Assembly: GCA_043228905.1 (NCBI GenBank)
Contig: JBHGNT010000012.1
Span: 17,980,001-18,044,000 of the forward strand
DNA from: Azolla caroliniana
Taxonomy: Eukaryota > Polypodiophyta
Direction: 5' to 3'
DNA: 64,000 nt
In this document: positions 46,451 to 57,997 of the stretch, one piece after another
Numbering within the stretch: position 1 is the first letter of the stretch
How the letters are laid out: each line of letters starts with the position of its first letter
Made by a program: the position numbers and the translations under genes
Notes under the pieces: generated by a model
Told to the model about the DNA's origin: nothing
Seen by the model: only the letters and a program-made list of their open reading frames with translations
Databases searched by the model: none

Positions 46451-48662
46451 ATGGAATCGACCGAATCTCAAATCGATGTATGTATTCATTGTTTGTTAAT
46501 ATGTGTTTTTTGGTCATTACCATCATCTATTTGTCAATGTCCATATTGGATCTCAAATTGATGTATGTATTCACCTTTATTATGTGTTTGTTGTCCATCA
46601 ATATCCATGCCTGTGTGCCAATTACAAATAAAATTTGTATCATGTCCGAAAGGAAGTGTTCTCATGTAGCAATTCCTTGTCTTGTTTGTGTCTGTGTGTG
46701 CAAAGTTAATTTATAATAAAGATATTTTGAATCAAGTAGAGATCATTAATTGAAATTCATTGTATGTAACTGTAGCCAAGATTCGTAGCGGACGATATTG
46801 GTCGGATTATAAAGAATTCGATAGATGAGACAATCATGAGTGCTCAATTTCACCATGATAAGGTGAGCCTTCATACTTCAACCTAACAGAAAACACGTAA
46901 CCAATGTTACACCAATACTAATAACCTAAGTATTTGAATAACGAGTGGTGGGCAGAACTTGTCTGATTGGTCTTGAAGTAACAATGATTGTAGTGCATAA
47001 AGTGACCATTGTCGATCATTTTAAGCAATAGCCTATGTGTTTACTTGCCAAATAGCTATTTTATTGATAATCTTAAGTAATAGCCAGTGTATTTGAAAAA
47101 GACTTGGTGTGTAAAGTTCATGCATTTACTGTTCAAGTAAGAGAAGATCGATCAATGTAAGGAATAATGTTTGTATTTGAACAAGACTCGCGAAAGTTGT
47201 TTAGTTATAGTTATGCACAAGAAGAAGATTAGTGTAGTAACTCTTCCAAGTCATATATAGCTCATGGAATGCATCCACCAACAGAATTTGCAAATCCATT
47301 GATTTTGGAATAATGACAAGCGAAAACTTCGGGATATCCCTACGTTGTTCTTCATTTCTGAAATGCCGCATCCAATTAACCACTAAAAACAGGAGGAAAT
47401 GGAGACAGATTGCTCAATTAATATGCTTGACAAGGGTGTTTGCAGAGGAAAATTTGGGAAATAACACACCCCTGACTTCTCAGATATCTACAAGAATATC
47501 TTGATGGTTTCAAAAATATTGTGATACCCCTATGTGGCATGAAAGTGATTGTTATTCTTGTTAATCTGAAAACCTCAAGGGCATTTTGGTAAATATACAA
47601 AATGCTGGTGGTGTTTTTACCATAATAATATTCATTGCTGTATTCTATGATACTTCTTGATATCATTTCGATAGCTTTGGTTTAGGTCAAACAATGGTCA
47701 TCAGATGTGGTAGAGCTTTGCATGAAGCGTTTGTCAGACCTTGATAAGCCTTTCAAATATGTAGGTGAGATAGAAATCTCAAGAATAACCTTTTAGGACA
47801 CATCTAAGCTTGTGTAAATAAACAAAGGAACTAACAACCAAAAAATACCCCTAGCATGTTGGTGTGTCCTAGAATACCTCTTATGTTTCGAAGATTACCT
47901 CGGAGACCCTTTCATAGCACGGACTTTATCAAAGAAGCTAGGGGTATTTTTGGTGTTTTGCTCTTAAATGAATTCATTGTGGACAATATGTTTGGGATAT
48001 GTATATGATGTGGGCATGCTTTTTGCTAATTTTGTTGGCTTTTGTCCATATGAAAGTTACTTGCATTATCATGCAAAAGAATGGAGCCGGAATGACTACT
48101 GCCGTGTCATGCTTTTGGGATAGCTCTACCGATGGTACATCACCTACTTCTTTTTGAAGCTAACTTTAAAATATGTTACTTCAAAGACTAAATACAAACC
48201 TTTAATCTTCTTACATTGGGTTCATCTATATCAAATAATAATTTGGTAAACTACACAAGTGCACATGTTCTTCAAATATAAATATAAGTATTTGGATATA
48301 ACTAAGCATTTGATGTACACCAAGCTTCTTATTTCAATCATTGTGAATGCAAAGTTTTGCTTTTTGTGTACTATCTTTTCATAGTCAATGAGTTTTCTCA
48401 AAGTTGGGAAGACTTAATGTATGCAACTTTATAAATTTATTGCATTTTCTATTTATTAGTTCATTTTCATAGATATACAATAAATTCTTATATGAATGTC
48501 AATGTCCAACATAATTGAAAAACACACTAATTCGTTGCATTCAACTTGAATTAAACTACTTCTAATGTCGTTTTCTCTTTATTCCTCATAGGTAGTAGGA
48601 CCATAAGGTGGGAGAACAAAACGATGTATTGCATTGTAACTATTTTTGGACTCGGAATATGA
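46451..48662 (+). CDS. DYNLT1: DYNLT, Tctex1-type dynein light chain (5 exons, 113 aa)
   Basis: Exons 46451-46477, 46776-46862, 47686-47764, 48057-48134 and 48592-48662 join in phase with GT-AG borders to a 113-aa protein, the exact length of animal DYNLT1. The N-terminus is MESTESQID, then [65 protein letters not shown] and [18 protein letters not shown]. These match the Tctex1 family along its whole length, including the dimer-forming C-terminal strands. The protein is a subunit of dynein intermediate-chain complexes, in cytoplasmic or axonemal motors. In plants with swimming sperm it would serve flagellar dynein. No lesion is seen. The first exon is short, so the start is the least certain part. 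Confidence 0.92.
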
Positions 48663-50950
48663 ACTTCGATTGTCAAAGATACTTACGAAATTTTATTTGT
48701 AAATTTCCAAGATCATTAGAGTAGTCGTTGTAGAGTCACAAGTATTTGAAAAGTGGTTGGAAATTCACAAAACTCTAAGTGTTTCTATGATTTTAAGTGA
48801 TTATTTGGGATGTACGTCAAATAATAGTAAAATTATATTCATTGCAAGTCATGGAAAGTTCGAATTGGGACGAAGTTGGAATTGCTAGTGTATGTCACTA
48901 ATATTGTACATTTTGTCATATAACACCGGGGCCATTAATCAAACATGAACCTTTGAATTCTTGAGGATCGATTGCGGATGAGTTGAAGAATTATCCCAAA
49001 GTTATGCATTGCAATATGAATAGTAGTAAATGGTAAAACAGAAATGTCTTAACATGAGCCATTGATACTAAAATAATAGTTTACAATCCTTATTCATTAA
49101 GGAATTATCCAAATAATAGGCCACACGACTTCATTCAAGTTATTATCTCTTTCAAAAGCCTTTATGTTTTTGCTGGAAATTCACTTGTGCAATAACACAA
49201 TCATTCTTGAAAAAAATAAAATAACACAATCATTCTATCCAAAACTTTTGCTTGCATACTAACATATTCATTGTACGAATGATTTATGGTTCTCACTGTT
49301 GATACATGAAGGATAAGAAACTATACAGTCAAATGCTAATAAATGTAAATGTGAGGTTAAGGTTTTTGAAAAGAAACTTGAAAAGTGCGTATTCCCGGCT
49401 TATATTTCAAGATGGTGGTTTGGAGGCCGCACACATTGGCACTCATTTCTCCTTCAAAGATGACTTAAATTTAAATTTCCAAAACACTACAAAGAGAATG
49501 AGTGATAACCTTACATCAAATTATTTGGATAAACCTTTCATACTTAATCCAAATAAACCTTTCATAATTAATCAATCCATTGACATTAATCATAAAGTTT
49601 TCACACCACCTTCCCATTCCATTGAAGAGTATTGTAATTGTGTTATTTCCAAAGGCTATTAAATCTAAATATTGGCATACACCTAACATACTTAAGTTTT
49701 CTTGTTACAAAGAGCTTGGGTAACAATTGACACAAAGATATGATATCAATTATTATATGATACAAAGACTTTTAGTAACTATTATATGATACAAAGACTT
49801 TCGGTAACTTTGTCATTACGTAGTGCCTACGATCTCACATTTTCAACCTAGATTACAAACATAGTCATATTCATATTGAGCTTTGGAGAGTAGTCGTGTG
49901 ATTGGAAGAAAGAATCTTGTGTGGATATGTATGTTTATTCTATTAATTTGAGAAGCCTCGAATGAAAAGCCTTTAAATATCCATAAAATATATCGATTTG
50001 TTTTCTCTTCATTGGTTTTTCCTTCGATAATCAGTTTCAAAAGGGTGACTCGTGTGCAATACGACACAAAGCACAATGAGAAAAGCATAATCATGTAAAA
50101 GACTTTAGATATGCCCTCAAAATTATTGTTAAACAAGTTGTAAGATTCAGGTATATCGCCTTAAAGTCTCAAACAGTGGGTTTGATGCTTTGTATTTCTT
50201 TGAAAACTCTTTGTAGATTTTGTTTGAGATCATTTTCTAAAGAGATAGCTCCACAACTTGACATTGACACGTGGTTGCAAAGAGCCAAAACTAGGCAAAA
50301 CTTAAATTCTTAAACTTCTATCATAGTATAAATGTCAATAAAGTGGCTAATGTTATCCATTTTCAATTTTGTCATATAGGAGTGGTGAGATGAAATAGAT
50401 CAATGGATCCCATTTTTTATTGATTTGTATATGGTCAATGGATCCCATGTCTCTCTCTCTCTCTCTCTAGGGTTGACTCGAGGCTATAGGGTAAACAACA
50501 AAAATTGAAGGGCATTTCATTGTTTTTACGACGGGGTATTTCACACTTCTTCCGACCATCACTAACTAAAGTCGAGCTTGTTTCAACTTTGAAACCAAGT
50601 AAAAGTGCTCAAGAACAATGTGTGTGTGTGTGTGTGGTGGGGCTTGGCACACAGCTGGAACACACTAAGGAAACTATATCTTTCAAAAGCAAAGAATAAT
50701 TTGCAATCATAGTACCAACTTTCAAACTACATATTTATGTCACATCCGTTCTCATGTATAACCCACTCATTTCATTTCAAGTGAAATTCAAGAGCGAATT
50801 TGCAGCTATGTGCTCTCAATTGTATGCCAATTGATAATCCTTAATTGCCAATCCGTACTCAATCCATTCCTTTGGCTCCTGAATTCTTCTTCTTACACGA
50901 ACCAATATAGCCCATTGTGAAATATAGGATCGGCATAGCCAAAAAATGAT
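48663..50950. other. Intergenic, no supported gene
   Basis: AT-rich, with a 118-aa open frame at 49306-49662 (no recognisable domain, low complexity) and short CT and GT microsatellites (50453-50470, 50621-50637). Nothing on either strand resembles a known family. Confidence 0.5.
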
Positions 50951-50953
50951 ATA

Positions 50954-51670
50954 GTGTACTCTAGTGCCTCTAATGTTGCATCTTGCTCAGCAATGACCCA
51001 AGACAAGCATAAGTTCGGTACTACCACGCATGTCATTCGTGTGGTTCAAGTCTTCTCGCCCACCCTCACCGTGACTTGCTCGAATCCCGCCTACTTCCCA
51101 TCTCTAGTTCAACTCCTAACCGGGAACCATGACTCATCCCATCAAGTAGATGGTGTCAATGGTCATCCAATACTCCAAGATTTCACTAGTAAAGATTGTC
51201 CCCATTCCAGTGGTCATCTAGTAGCTGGCCATAGTTCAATGATTGGTCACTCATATCAATTCCCACTTCAATTAGACGATGAGCTTCACACCACTCCCCA
51301 ACAAAATCAACAAATCCATGAGCTTGTTGATCTCACACCACATAAATTGGATGATCCGATCCATGCGAATGATGCAAGTTGTAAAGCGAATCATATGGCG
51401 GCATTAGTAGATTATGGGCTTCACGATGACATCAATGTTCAATCCATTGAGGATATCAACAGTAGCTATTATGATCAACATTCCTTTAGTCTGGATGCCT
51501 TACATGAATATGATGATGACCTTCACATCGTGCGATCCATAGATGATGTTAATCACGATTTCTCTAATTGTCGATACAATGAAGATCTTTATGACTCATA
51601 CACACCTTCAATTGTCCATGATGATTATATCCTTCAAGAATTGCATGGAAATTGTGGTGTGACATCCTAA
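50954..51670 (+). CDS. 238-aa ORF of doubtful status, repeat-derived
   Basis: An open frame, MYSSASNVASCSAMTQDKHK to the stop at 51670, encodes an Asp/His-rich, weakly acidic product. DDD/DDL words recur in the C-terminal half, and there is no recognised domain. 51100-51375 is present again in inverted orientation at 56898-57145, where the equivalent frame is broken by stops. The ORF therefore belongs to a dispersed repeat, probably part of an unidentified transposon, rather than to a unique host gene. Codons look less random than the flanks, but no homologue is recognised. Confidence 0.3.
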   Translation: MYSSASNVASCSAMTQDKHKFGTTTHVIRVVQVFSPTLTVTCSNPAYFPSLVQLLTGNHDSSHQVDGVNGHPILQDFTSKDCPHSSGHLVAGHSSMIGHSYQFPLQLDDELHTTPQQNQQIHELVDLTPHKLDDPIHANDASCKANHMAALVDYGLHDDINVQSIEDINSSYYDQHSFSLDALHEYDDDLHIVRSIDDVNHDFSNCRYNEDLYDSYTPSIVHDDYILQELHGNCGVTS

Positions 51671-53940
51671 AAATGAATTTACTTCTGACCACAATACAAT
51701 GGGGCCATTATGAGCAAATGTTGTGTATGATGCAACTACCTCATTTTGTTGTTTCATAAATGAAAATGATGATTCATATTAGGTTATGGTTGCCCCTCAT
51801 CATTAGCCATTTAATTTTGGAAGCAAGCTGGTTTGATGATTTGCTTATAGAAAAGCCCACAAATTTCCCACTAGCACTCAATCTTCCTATGCATATCTAT
51901 GTTTTCATATAGCTGTAGGTCACGATTCTGTGTTTCACATTGTTTTATGCAGCAAGCCTCCACTGAAAAGGATCTAGAGTCAATCATTAGCTTAACTCAA
52001 ATGGGCCAATAGATCGATAGACTCGCTATATGTAAAGCCTCACATATATCCCGTGCATTGTAATAATGATGTTTTAAGGCATACTGTAACATTCAATCTT
52101 CGTACATATTTTGCAAGACAAAACACACACGATATAGGTTTGAGAAATGACGTGAAGTTTGTCGGAGCTTTAGTGATATGTTTTTTTTTCCGAAGATGGG
52201 AAAGAATCTCGAATCATTAGGGTGGAGATCGCGCTATATTGCCAGGTAGTAGATCCAATTTGATGTGGTTAGGACTCAAGTGATCAGTACAACAAAAGTG
52301 CCCATTATAAGGGTTCCACAAATTGATCGCATTCTGCTTCTTCTTTTTGAGGTTAGCGGGTGTTTACAATTGATTGTCGACATTACTATTTTACTACAGA
52401 AAAAGCTTTTCTGTAGTGCATCGAAGATAGTTCATTAATCAATGAAGTTTCTTTGACAATTTGAATCCTCGCATCATCACTGTGGTCTCCTGTTTACCAA
52501 AATTGTAATTACTAATTTGTTACCATGTTATATTCCTTGCATTATAAATGGATGACCATTCATTAACAAATCATATCTCTGTCTCCTGGAAATAATTCAA
52601 TGGCTAATCTTGCTTCTTTCTTTTATGTCTAATGAAGTATGTCCTCATCTCTTTCTTTCCTAATTTCAAACAGACATATTTCCACATGTTGGATCTAAGC
52701 TTTCCACGAAGTATATGCAAATTGCAAAGGGTCGAGGTATTTAAGGAATCTCACCTTTCAATGGTTTATGAAAACATTGAAGGAAAAGAAACCACTAGGA
52801 GATGTGCATTGGGTGGGTTGGGTCATTGTATTTCCTAATGGATTGTAGGTGAAGGTTTGGAGACTCTACGTATAGCTATAATAGTTATCACCGTCATTAG
52901 TATTGGTTGTAGAAATCTATAGTAGCCTTCTACTTCTAGTAAAACACATGGTAGAAGTAGGATTTGTTTTCAAGAACCAAACTTTCAATGAAATTTTACA
53001 ATTCAAAACAAAAGTATGATTGTGTAATTGGAAGGGATATAATATGTATAGCACTCACTGTATACATTTTTTAACCTATGAATTACAAGTCCTTTCTTAT
53101 GACCACAAAAGCATCCAAAAGGCTAGTATTTCTTCCCCAATGCATGAGTAACCAACGAGATATGTACTATGACTAATTTGGAAATCGGAATACAGCATAT
53201 GTCAAGGTACTTGCCAACGATACATTACATAACTCTTTTACAATTCTCTCTGATGAATGAATGAATGAATATGTACTTGGCTTTTCCCATTGCTGCATGA
53301 AGAATAAAGCTAAAAGCATAATAAAACTTGGCTTCCCACGGCTGCATGAAGAATATTTCTCTCCATTATCTTTTGGTTTAAAATAAAGCATGGTGCTGTT
53401 GAAATTGGGAAGTCTTCAATTTTCAACAGGCAAAGAGAGAGGGGTGAATTTCAATTCAGCAGCAAACACGCACAGTTATGAAATGAATCAAAATGTAACC
53501 ACAAATATACTTTTGCTAAAAAATCCTGCTACTCCATTCTAAGTACTAAACCTTCTTATTTCATACTTGGGCCATATTCATTATCATATTAATATATACC
53601 CCCTAGGGCTCTTCTATTTCAAGTTTGCTTCATATCTGCATCCTATTTCAAGTTATAAGCTTTCAGATGCTATTGAAAATACATACTCTGTTTTTATACA
53701 TTTCTTTTATCAAGCGTCTTTTGCTGTAATAAATAATTCATTTAAAAAAAGAAAAAGAAAAATAGAAACTCAAACAATAAGTAAAAAAAGACTCAGAAAA
53801 TATAAAAAATAAAGGGACAAAAACATCAGACAAAAAAAAAAGCAGCAAACGACAGTTTTTATATTTTTGTTTTTTTTCCTTCTTTTTTTTTCTCTTTATT
53901 ATCTTCCTTTTTCGTCCGGACATCAGGAAAGAAAGAAAAA
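51671..53940. other. Intergenic, with a copy of the TFIIS-N gene 3' flank
   Basis: 52405-52740 resembles 55190-55620, the 3' flank of the TFIIS-N gene (shared ATGAAGTTTCTTTGA and TTACCATGTTATATT-type words). No matching coding part is found upstream of it. The rest is unassigned. 53740-53930 holds A- and T-rich tracts. Confidence 0.6.
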
Positions 53941-53961
53941 CGACAGGCCTCAGGTGCCTGC

Positions 53962-54004
53962 CACGTGGCAAGCAATCATTGTTCTGCTGACGCGGTGCCA
54001 CGTG
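53962..54004 (+). promoter_or_regulatory. Two G-box motifs upstream of the TFIIS-N gene
   Basis: CACGTG cores at 53962-53967 (within TGCCACGTGGCA, a perfect palindrome) and 53999-54004 (within TGCCACGTGTC) lie about 165-200 bp upstream of the proximal TATA box. Such G-boxes bind bZIP/bHLH factors in plants; the function here is inferred. Confidence 0.55.
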
Positions 54005-54150
54005 TCAGAAAACGCAGAGAGAAACGCAAACGAATTTGCACCAAACGCAGAAAGCAGAGAAACGCAAATCTCCCCCAGAAAACGCAGACGGCAGGCAAAC
54101 GCAGAAACATTTGGGGCCGAAAACGCAACGCAAAGGAAATGCGTTTGCCA
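54004..54150. repeat. AAACGCAG-rich promoter segment
   Basis: The word AAACGCA recurs about a dozen times at irregular spacing between the G-boxes and the TATA box of the TFIIS-N gene. There is no strict tandem period. Confidence 0.7.
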
Positions 54151-54160
54151 ACACATTTCC

Positions 54161-54360
54161 CCTATAAAATCCTGCAACCTCCTAACCCTAACCCTAACCC
54201 TAATTCCCGATTTTCTCCAGAATAGCACACCACCTCTCTCTCTCTCTCTCTCTCCCTCTCTCAATCCCTCAATCCCTTGCATCCATCTCAATCCCCATCC
54301 CATCTGCCACATTTCCCCTATAATATCCTGCAAACCCATAATTCTAACCCTAATTCCTCC
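54161..54360 (+). promoter_or_regulatory. Duplicated core promoter of the TFIIS-N gene, with telo-box
   Basis: CCCTATAAAATCCTGCAA (54161) is followed by CTAACCCTAACCCTAACCC (54182-54200) and CCTAATTCC. A second version, CCCTATAATATCCTGCAA with one CTAACCC and CCTAATTCC, lies near 54316. Each pairs a TATA-like box with telomere-like CCCTAA words, known in plants as telo-boxes near transcription starts. The first has the better TATA box. Use of the second would favour the start codon at 54400. Confidence 0.55.
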
Positions 54361-54399
54361 TTACAAGCTAGCTCACTCCAATCCAATCCAATCCAATCC

Positions 54400-55137
54400 A
54401 TGGATATGCGCCTACCAACCCATTGCTCCTCCTCCTCCTCCATTGCTGTCAACACTCGTCACCACCAAGAGGTTGCAGCAATTGAGCAGCGAATCATGAA
54501 TATTGCTGCGAGTCCTCTCCAGAATTCGATTCCAGTCTTGGTGGACCTGCTGCACAAACTTCAGCCGCTCATCCGGCTCCAGAAGGACGTCCACATTCTC
54601 ACCGACACCCGCATTGGCAAGGCCGTCCACAAATTAACCAAACACCCTTCTCCCGCCATCGCCCCCCTCGCCAAAGCCCTCATCTCTGCGTGGAAGAAGT
54701 TCCTCCACCATCACAGCAGCAGCGGCAGCTATGAAGAGAAGATGCAGATTACAAAACGGAAGCTAGCTGCTGGTTATGAGCGAGAGCTTTTGGCAAAGCG
54801 GCAGCGCACCATCTGCCTCCTCCAGCCAGAAGAACTATGGGAGCAACAATTGGGTCATCATCACCTGGTCCAGAAGCAGCAACATACAACCCTAAACCCT
54901 AAACCCAATATTCTCGGTCGGATGCGGGTCGCTGCATTATCCTCTTCTTCGAAGGAAAAGAAGCAGCTGTTTCAGCAGCAACTCGGGGTCATGGAGGCGA
55001 AAAGGAGTCTGCCGCAGCAGCGACAGCAGCAGCAGTTTGACAGCCTTGAATCCGGCAATTACAAGATTATCCGGAAATCCAAGTTTAAATTTGTCATTAA
55101 GAAGCTTCGGCCTCACCACAGCGTCCCTAGGCATTGA
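54400..55137 (+). CDS. TFIIS N-terminal (LW) domain protein, intronless
   Basis: The frame is open from 54277, but I choose the ATG at 54400 (MDMRLPTHCS) because the preceding 41 residues look like translated leader (Ser/Pro/His/Asn-rich) next to the second TATA-like box. It encodes 245 aa. Residues about 45-110 form a TFIIS N-terminal domain: VLVDLLHKLQPLIRLQKDV, TDTRIGKAVHKLTKH, IAPLAKALISAWKKFL. This fold occurs in TFIIS, elongin A, IWS1 and MED26, which bind the transcription machinery. No TFIIS central or C-terminal zinc ribbon follows. The rest is basic, with KRKLAAGYERELLAKRQR, Gln-rich runs and a Lys-rich tail. It resembles the short plant 'TFIIS N-terminal domain' proteins. It is GC-richer than its flanks and shows no lesion. 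Confidence 0.82.
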   Translation: MDMRLPTHCSSSSSIAVNTRHHQEVAAIEQRIMNIAASPLQNSIPVLVDLLHKLQPLIRLQKDVHILTDTRIGKAVHKLTKHPSPAIAPLAKALISAWKKFLHHHSSSGSYEEKMQITKRKLAAGYERELLAKRQRTICLLQPEELWEQQLGHHHLVQKQQHTTLNPKPNILGRMRVAALSSSSKEKKQLFQQQLGVMEAKRSLPQQRQQQQFDSLESGNYKIIRKSKFKFVIKKLRPHHSVPRH

Positions 55138-55900
55138 CAGTCTCCTTAGGTTTACATAGGAGCACAGCCTCCCTAGACATACATACATCTCTTGTTTTGT
55201 AAATCGAAGACTGTTCATTAATCGATGAAGTTTCTTTGATAACTTGTCTCTCACCATCATATAAAATGGTCTCCTGCTTATTAAAATTGTACCTACTAAT
55301 TTGCTACCTTGTTATATTTCGTGGCTAATAAATGGACGATCATTTGGTAACAAATCATGTCTCTCTGTCTCCTGAAACTTATGACTCTTGCATCCTTTTT
55401 TATCATTCATCACCTTGTTTATGATCTTTTTTGTCTCAATCTAATAATTACTTCTGTCAAAATCTGAAGCCCCATTGTACGAGAAACTCAGATATTGAGC
55501 AGAAATGTGATTCGCAACGACCATCTCTTTTCTATCAACACTCTTTCGTTCCTAATTTCTAACAGACACATTTCCATATGTTGTCGAATCTAAGCTTTCC
55601 TCCCAAGCAGATATTTGAGCCTTCATCAAACGGCAATTGTCAAGGTGTAGCAATGTGTGGATTCAATGCCATCACTCTATAATTAACCGCTTATTCCACA
55701 GTGGGCCCAATGACCATTGTTTACCATGCCTTGCATCAATGACACGAGAACACTTTTATTTGTACTTCACAAAGACTCCTCAACTAGTTTTGTCGTCATG
55801 TGAGACTCATGGAGATATCATTAAGTTATATCTACTGTACACTTATTGCGAAAAGTATCTCCTCATACATTTTTGACAAGGGCACATAATCTCTTCACGC
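55138..55900. other. 3' region of the TFIIS-N gene and repeat copy
   Basis: 55190-55620 shares diverged sequence with 52405-52740. AATAAA near 55328 could serve as a poly(A) signal. No gene was found in the remainder. Confidence 0.55.
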
Positions 55901-55929
55901 ACTTGTTTGTCATGACATAGTGGCCTTCC

Positions 55930-56350
55930 AAATCGGCAATGTTAGTAATAATGTGGATGAAATGGTTATAATGGAACGAAATGAATTAATTGTGATAAAC
56001 CGGTAACTATAGTATCCTCCAAATTCTGAGTCGGAATTGCATAGTTGATGAATACAAACATTATCAGTCTATGAGAGGAGAAATGTCATACTTTTCGTAA
56101 GTATACTAAGTTGGCATTGCATAGTAGATCAATACAAATACAGTCGACCTATTTAAGGACAAACATAATTTTCTTAAAAGTTAAATCACCATAGTAGATA
56201 CATCCACAAGTTTGAATGTCAACTACTGGCTCACATGCACGCAATTCATACAGGCACTCAATATAAAAGATGTGTCAAATTGGTGAATGGACAAAGCTAC
56301 GATTTCGATGAGAGAGAAGGATCATTCTCATTTGTTGTTAATGAGTACTT
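55930..56350. repeat. Dispersed repeat copy (relative of 35047-36210)
   Basis: ATGGTTATAATGGAACGAAA and GCATAGTTGATGAATACAAA match 35825-36000. TTCTCATTTGTTGTTAATGA at 56325 matches the start of the direct repeats at 35055 and 36195. Confidence 0.7.
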
Positions 56351-56634
56351 TAAATTAAAGCTGCTGATTGCAGTTTGGAATTGCAACTCGGCACTTTAGA
56401 TATACCCGGGCAGAAATGGAAGAGATCATGAGAAATGCTCTTCATTATAGAAATGCACCAGAGCCCAGAGAGAGCTTCGATTGAGAAATGTAAAGAAAAA
56501 AATCCTCAACTAGTTTGTCGTGAGATCATCAAGTTATATTGATAGTACACTTAATACGAAAAGTATCTCTTCCTACAAAAGGTGGTCAAACAAGTGTGGT
56601 TGAGCTTGTTTTTTCTTAACTCTAAGAAACCTTG

Positions 56635-57160
56635 TTATAGGCACAGTGAATTCACCATCCGTTGATGAATCGAAGCTTGTAGTGTCATTGGAGCACCACT
56701 ATGTTTGTCTCTATTTGAGCTCAAGCAATCTTCCTCATCAAAGGGGTGAGGCTTGTGTGAGCCATGAGCTATTGGTATACTCCGTCCGCGTTCAATAGAT
56801 CCAAGATTAATGATTCGAAGCTTGTCGTGCTCTAGCAATCTCCTTCATCAAAGGGGTGAGGCTTCAGTAGGTATTGGCATACTCCACATTGTAGATGCTC
56901 CAAGGGATCATCCAATTTATGTGGTGTGTGATCAACAAGCTCACAGATTCATCGATTCTGTCGAAGAGTGGTGGCAAGCTCATCATCTAATTGAAGTGGG
57001 AATTGGTATGAGTGACCAATCACTGAACTATAGCCAACTACAAGATGACCACTGGATTGGGGACAATCTATAGCAATTGAAATCTTGGACTATTGGATGA
57101 GCATTGACACCGTCTACTTGATGGGATGAGTCATGGTTTCAGGTCATGGGATTTATATGA
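56635..57160. repeat. Inverted copy of part of 50954-51670, decayed
   Basis: 56898-57145 matches the reverse complement of 51100-51375. The phrase CATCAAAGGGGTGAGGCTT also occurs twice locally (56738, 56843), showing an internal duplication of about 105 bp. Frames are broken. Confidence 0.7.
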
Positions 57161-57659
57161 GTCATTCTCTGTGTCTTGGCCTATCTATGTAACGTATACC
57201 CTTGTTGTTCGTAAACTCGGAAACTATGTATCATTGCACTTAGACTTTGTGTCATTATGCTAGAGTTTGTTACCAACATACTTAAGTTTCTATATATGGA
57301 AACATTCAAGCTTTATAGGTTTTTAAAATTTTCGTCCATGCAGTATTGGGTTTAATCATGCCTAGACCTTCAACCATCACTGATTTGGAGTGAGTTTAAA
57401 CATTTATTTTCAAATGATACAATTAAATCCATCGAAATTAAATAAATCTTAGTATGGTAAAATCAAGCTTTGATATTTAGGTTTGAGGGACAAATTTACT
57501 AACATGACAACAACTCCATCTCTAATAAGAAAAGTTCAAAATGTCTATCTCAATGTAGGATTTATTTATTTTTAATAAGATTTCATTCAAGAATATGCTT
57601 CCGTTAGCTTGTCTGGAAATTATCATTAATGATCACTAATGATAACTAATGATGTTGTC

Positions 57660-57994
57660 TAGAAGACCGTGAGGACAAAATACTTCACGCATAACTAGAT
57701 TTGTTGTGCCATTTTAGTACATCGATCAACTACTATTAAGATAGTATTGAATCATTTACAATCTGGAAGATTTGTAGTAAAAATTAAAGACATACATTGC
57801 CATGGCTTGCTCAGATCTAGATATGTCAAGATGGATTTGTGTACATAAAGTCAATGAATCTGGAAGTCCATCACATTTCAGGCAAGAACAATACCATGGC
57901 ATACATGCTATCAAGGTGACGTGCTTTTACAATTGATTCGTAAACATTCTTCATAGCATAATATGTACTCATTCTGGCATTGAGTTCCGTATGC
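57660..57994 (-). mobile_element. Gypsy-like integrase fragment within the GH17 pseudogene
   Basis: On the minus strand, 57811-57707 reads SKPWQCMSLIFTTNLP then ILIVVDRCTKMA. This parallels the Ty3/Gypsy integrase core region around its first catalytic residue (the usual pattern is K-P-W-x-x-I-S-x-D-F-I-x-x-L-P ... I-L-V-V-V-D-R-x-T-K-M-A). Several stops lie within it. It begins right where GH17 coding similarity ends (57997), so it may have broken the GH17 second exon. Confidence 0.55.
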
Positions 57995-57997
57995 CTA

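Noticed and set aside
49306-49662. 118-aa ORF
   Set aside because: Asn/Lys/Leu-rich, no recognisable domain, no splice or promoter support, in AT-rich repeat DNA.
54181-54203. Interstitial telomere
   Set aside because: Only three to four CCCTAA units in a 5' leader position; better explained as a telo-box.
53867-54499. 210-aa ORF and the antisense 129-aa ORF at 53950-54339
   Set aside because: They run across the promoter repeats (AAACGCAG, CT tract, CCCTAA words) and change amino-acid type with each repeat. No domain is present.
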